From Flavobacteriales bacterium (GTDB lineage Bacteria; Bacteroidota; Bacteroidia; Flavobacteriales_F; PHOS-HE28): DNA of 64,000 nucleotides. Under the pieces are notes generated by a model. It worked only from the letters and a program-made list of their open reading frames with translations, did not search any database and was not told the origin of the DNA. Each line of letters starts with the position of its first letter. Positions within the stretch are counted from its first letter, which is position 1. Both the position numbers and the translations under genes were made by a program. The stretch covers positions 62,001 to 126,000 of the forward strand of contig JADZAC010000039.1 of NCBI GenBank assembly GCA_020852835.1, given 5' to 3'. Of the stretch, positions 63,627 through 64,000 are shown in pieces.

Positions 63627-64000
63627 ATGCATCGATCTCAACTATCCTTTCAGAATAGGTCCTTGGCGCGAGCGTCCACGCTCGTGCCCTCGAAACTCCC
63701 GCAGGGTCTCCGCCTCGGGACCCTGCGGTACCAGGCATCGAAGCTCCCGCAGGGTCTCCGCCCCGGGACCCTGCGGTACAATGCACTGCTTGCCCACACC
63801 CTGGCGCGAGCGTCCGCGCTCGTGCCTATACTGCCCGTCATAAAACTCCCGCAGGGTCACCGCCTCGGGACCCTGCGGTACAACGCCCACAACCTGGCGC
63901 GAGCGTCCACGCTCGTGCCTGCACTGCTCGCCATCCTCCTCTCCACCACCCTCTCCGCCCAATCCAGGCTGAGCGGCACCGTGCAGGATGCCGAAGGCAC
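63627..64000 (+). CDS. 5' end of a secreted protein with a repeat-derived N-terminal extension, partial
   Basis: The frame from ATG 63627 is open to the right edge, so it is missing from the ORF track. It reads MHRSQLSFQNRS, then about 80 residues translated from the palindromic repeats (LARASTLVP and KLPQGLRLGTLRY units), then a normal signal-peptide core (ALLAILLSTTLSAQ) and RLSGTVQDAEG, the start of a carboxypeptidase-like regulatory domain as in TonB-dependent receptors. An AGGA lies 3 nt before the ATG. Alternatively the true start is the GTG at 63915, next to the signal core, and the repeat region is leader. Confidence 0.6.
   Translation, partial: MHRSQLSFQNRSLARASTLVPSKLPQGLRLGTLRYQASKLPQGLRPGTLRYNALLAHTLARASALVPILPVIKLPQGHRLGTLRYNAHNLARASTLVPALLAILLSTTLSAQSRLSGTVQDAEG
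63666..63919. repeat. Array of two alternating palindromic repeats
   Basis: Type A, GCGCGAGCGTCCACGCTCGTGCC, occurs at 63666-63688, 63804-63826 and 63897-63919 (middle copy with one mismatch). Type B, starting CTCCCGCAGGGTCTCCGCC and pairing GCAGGGTC with GGACCCTGC, occurs at 63696-63731, 63744-63779 and 63846-63881. The order is A-B-B-A-B-A. All six are read in one open frame. The type B core CCGCAGGGTCTCC also occurs in the trxA repeat units. Confidence 0.85.

Noticed and set aside
63666-63919. Possible CRISPR array
   Set aside because: Units are palindromic and of two types, the gaps are of unequal length, and there are no cas genes.
63642-63962. 106-residue minus-strand ORF with HERGRSRQ repeats
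   Set aside because: It is a translation of the palindromic array on the opposite strand. The plus frame leads into a signal peptide and a known domain.

Overview
The window comes from a high-GC member of the Bacteroidota, most likely an uncultured Flavobacteriales lineage. Evidence: the gliding genes gldD and gldE beside mutY and ssb, two proteins with type IX secretion (T9SS) C-terminal sorting domains, a DUF5686 outer-membrane protein between tatC and lptB, DUF983, DUF6132 and BatA-type proteins, and Bacteroidota-style -7 promoter boxes (TAnnTTTG or TAnnTTCG) close to many starts. No rRNA, tRNA or CRISPR array was recognised.

Layout. 0-4.5 kb: HMA lipoprotein, EamA permease, GT2 glycosyltransferase, an AT-rich frameshifted gene, recX, and an MNT/HEPN pair whose HEPN toxin gene carries a stop codon. 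4.5-13.9 kb: rng, a 31-residue basic protein, a TPR protein and HU on the minus strand; divergent mutY, a GH20 hexosaminidase, ssb, gldE and gldD; convergent ctaA. 13.9-22.1 kb (minus): a dihydroorotase-like protein with an altered metal motif, BatA-domain protein, amino-acid permease, trans-sulfuration-type PLP enzyme, GT39-type transferase. 22.4-28 kb: prfB without a frameshift site, ArsC-like protein, fumC, a MITE-like element, a DUF1016 nuclease, DUF983 and a Crp/Fnr regulator. 28-32 kb (minus): a sulfur/persulfide cluster (TauE/SafE, MBL-rhodanese, DUF6132, rhodanese, DUF2892, thioredoxin) with a tandemly duplicated thioredoxin 5' end. 32-40.3 kb: rnd, a ManC-type enzyme, SprT-like protein, small lipoprotein, MlaE/MlaF-type transporter, a palindrome-rich intergenic region, gcvP. 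40.8-47.4 kb: a secreted unknown, a UbiA-like protein, kynU, kmo, a type II toxin-antitoxin pair, an outer-membrane protein and an MBL hydrolase. 47.5-58.6 kb: a 1078-residue TolB-propeller protein, M20 amidohydrolase, recQ, tatC, DUF5686 and lptB. 58.7-64 kb: pnuC and a NadR-like kinase interleaved with two paralogous T9SS propeller proteins, then a truncated gene whose 5' coding region is made of palindromic repeats.

Genes that work together: kynU and kmo are tryptophan-to-quinolinate (NAD precursor) steps, and pnuC with the NadR-like kinase is the nicotinamide riboside salvage route. The minus-strand sulfur cluster would export sulfite-like anions and process persulfide sulfane sulfur, with the convergent Crp/Fnr gene a candidate regulator. 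gldD/gldE and the T9SS cargo point to a gliding/T9SS surface lifestyle.

The most unusual feature is the density of short palindromic repeats. Several lie inside reading frames: the GT39 gene, the DUF6132 gene, the DUF1016 gene, the duplicated thioredoxin starts and the last gene. One intergenic region holds four copies of a 16-bp palindrome at about 90-100 bp spacing, one of them the centre of a perfect 48-bp palindrome.
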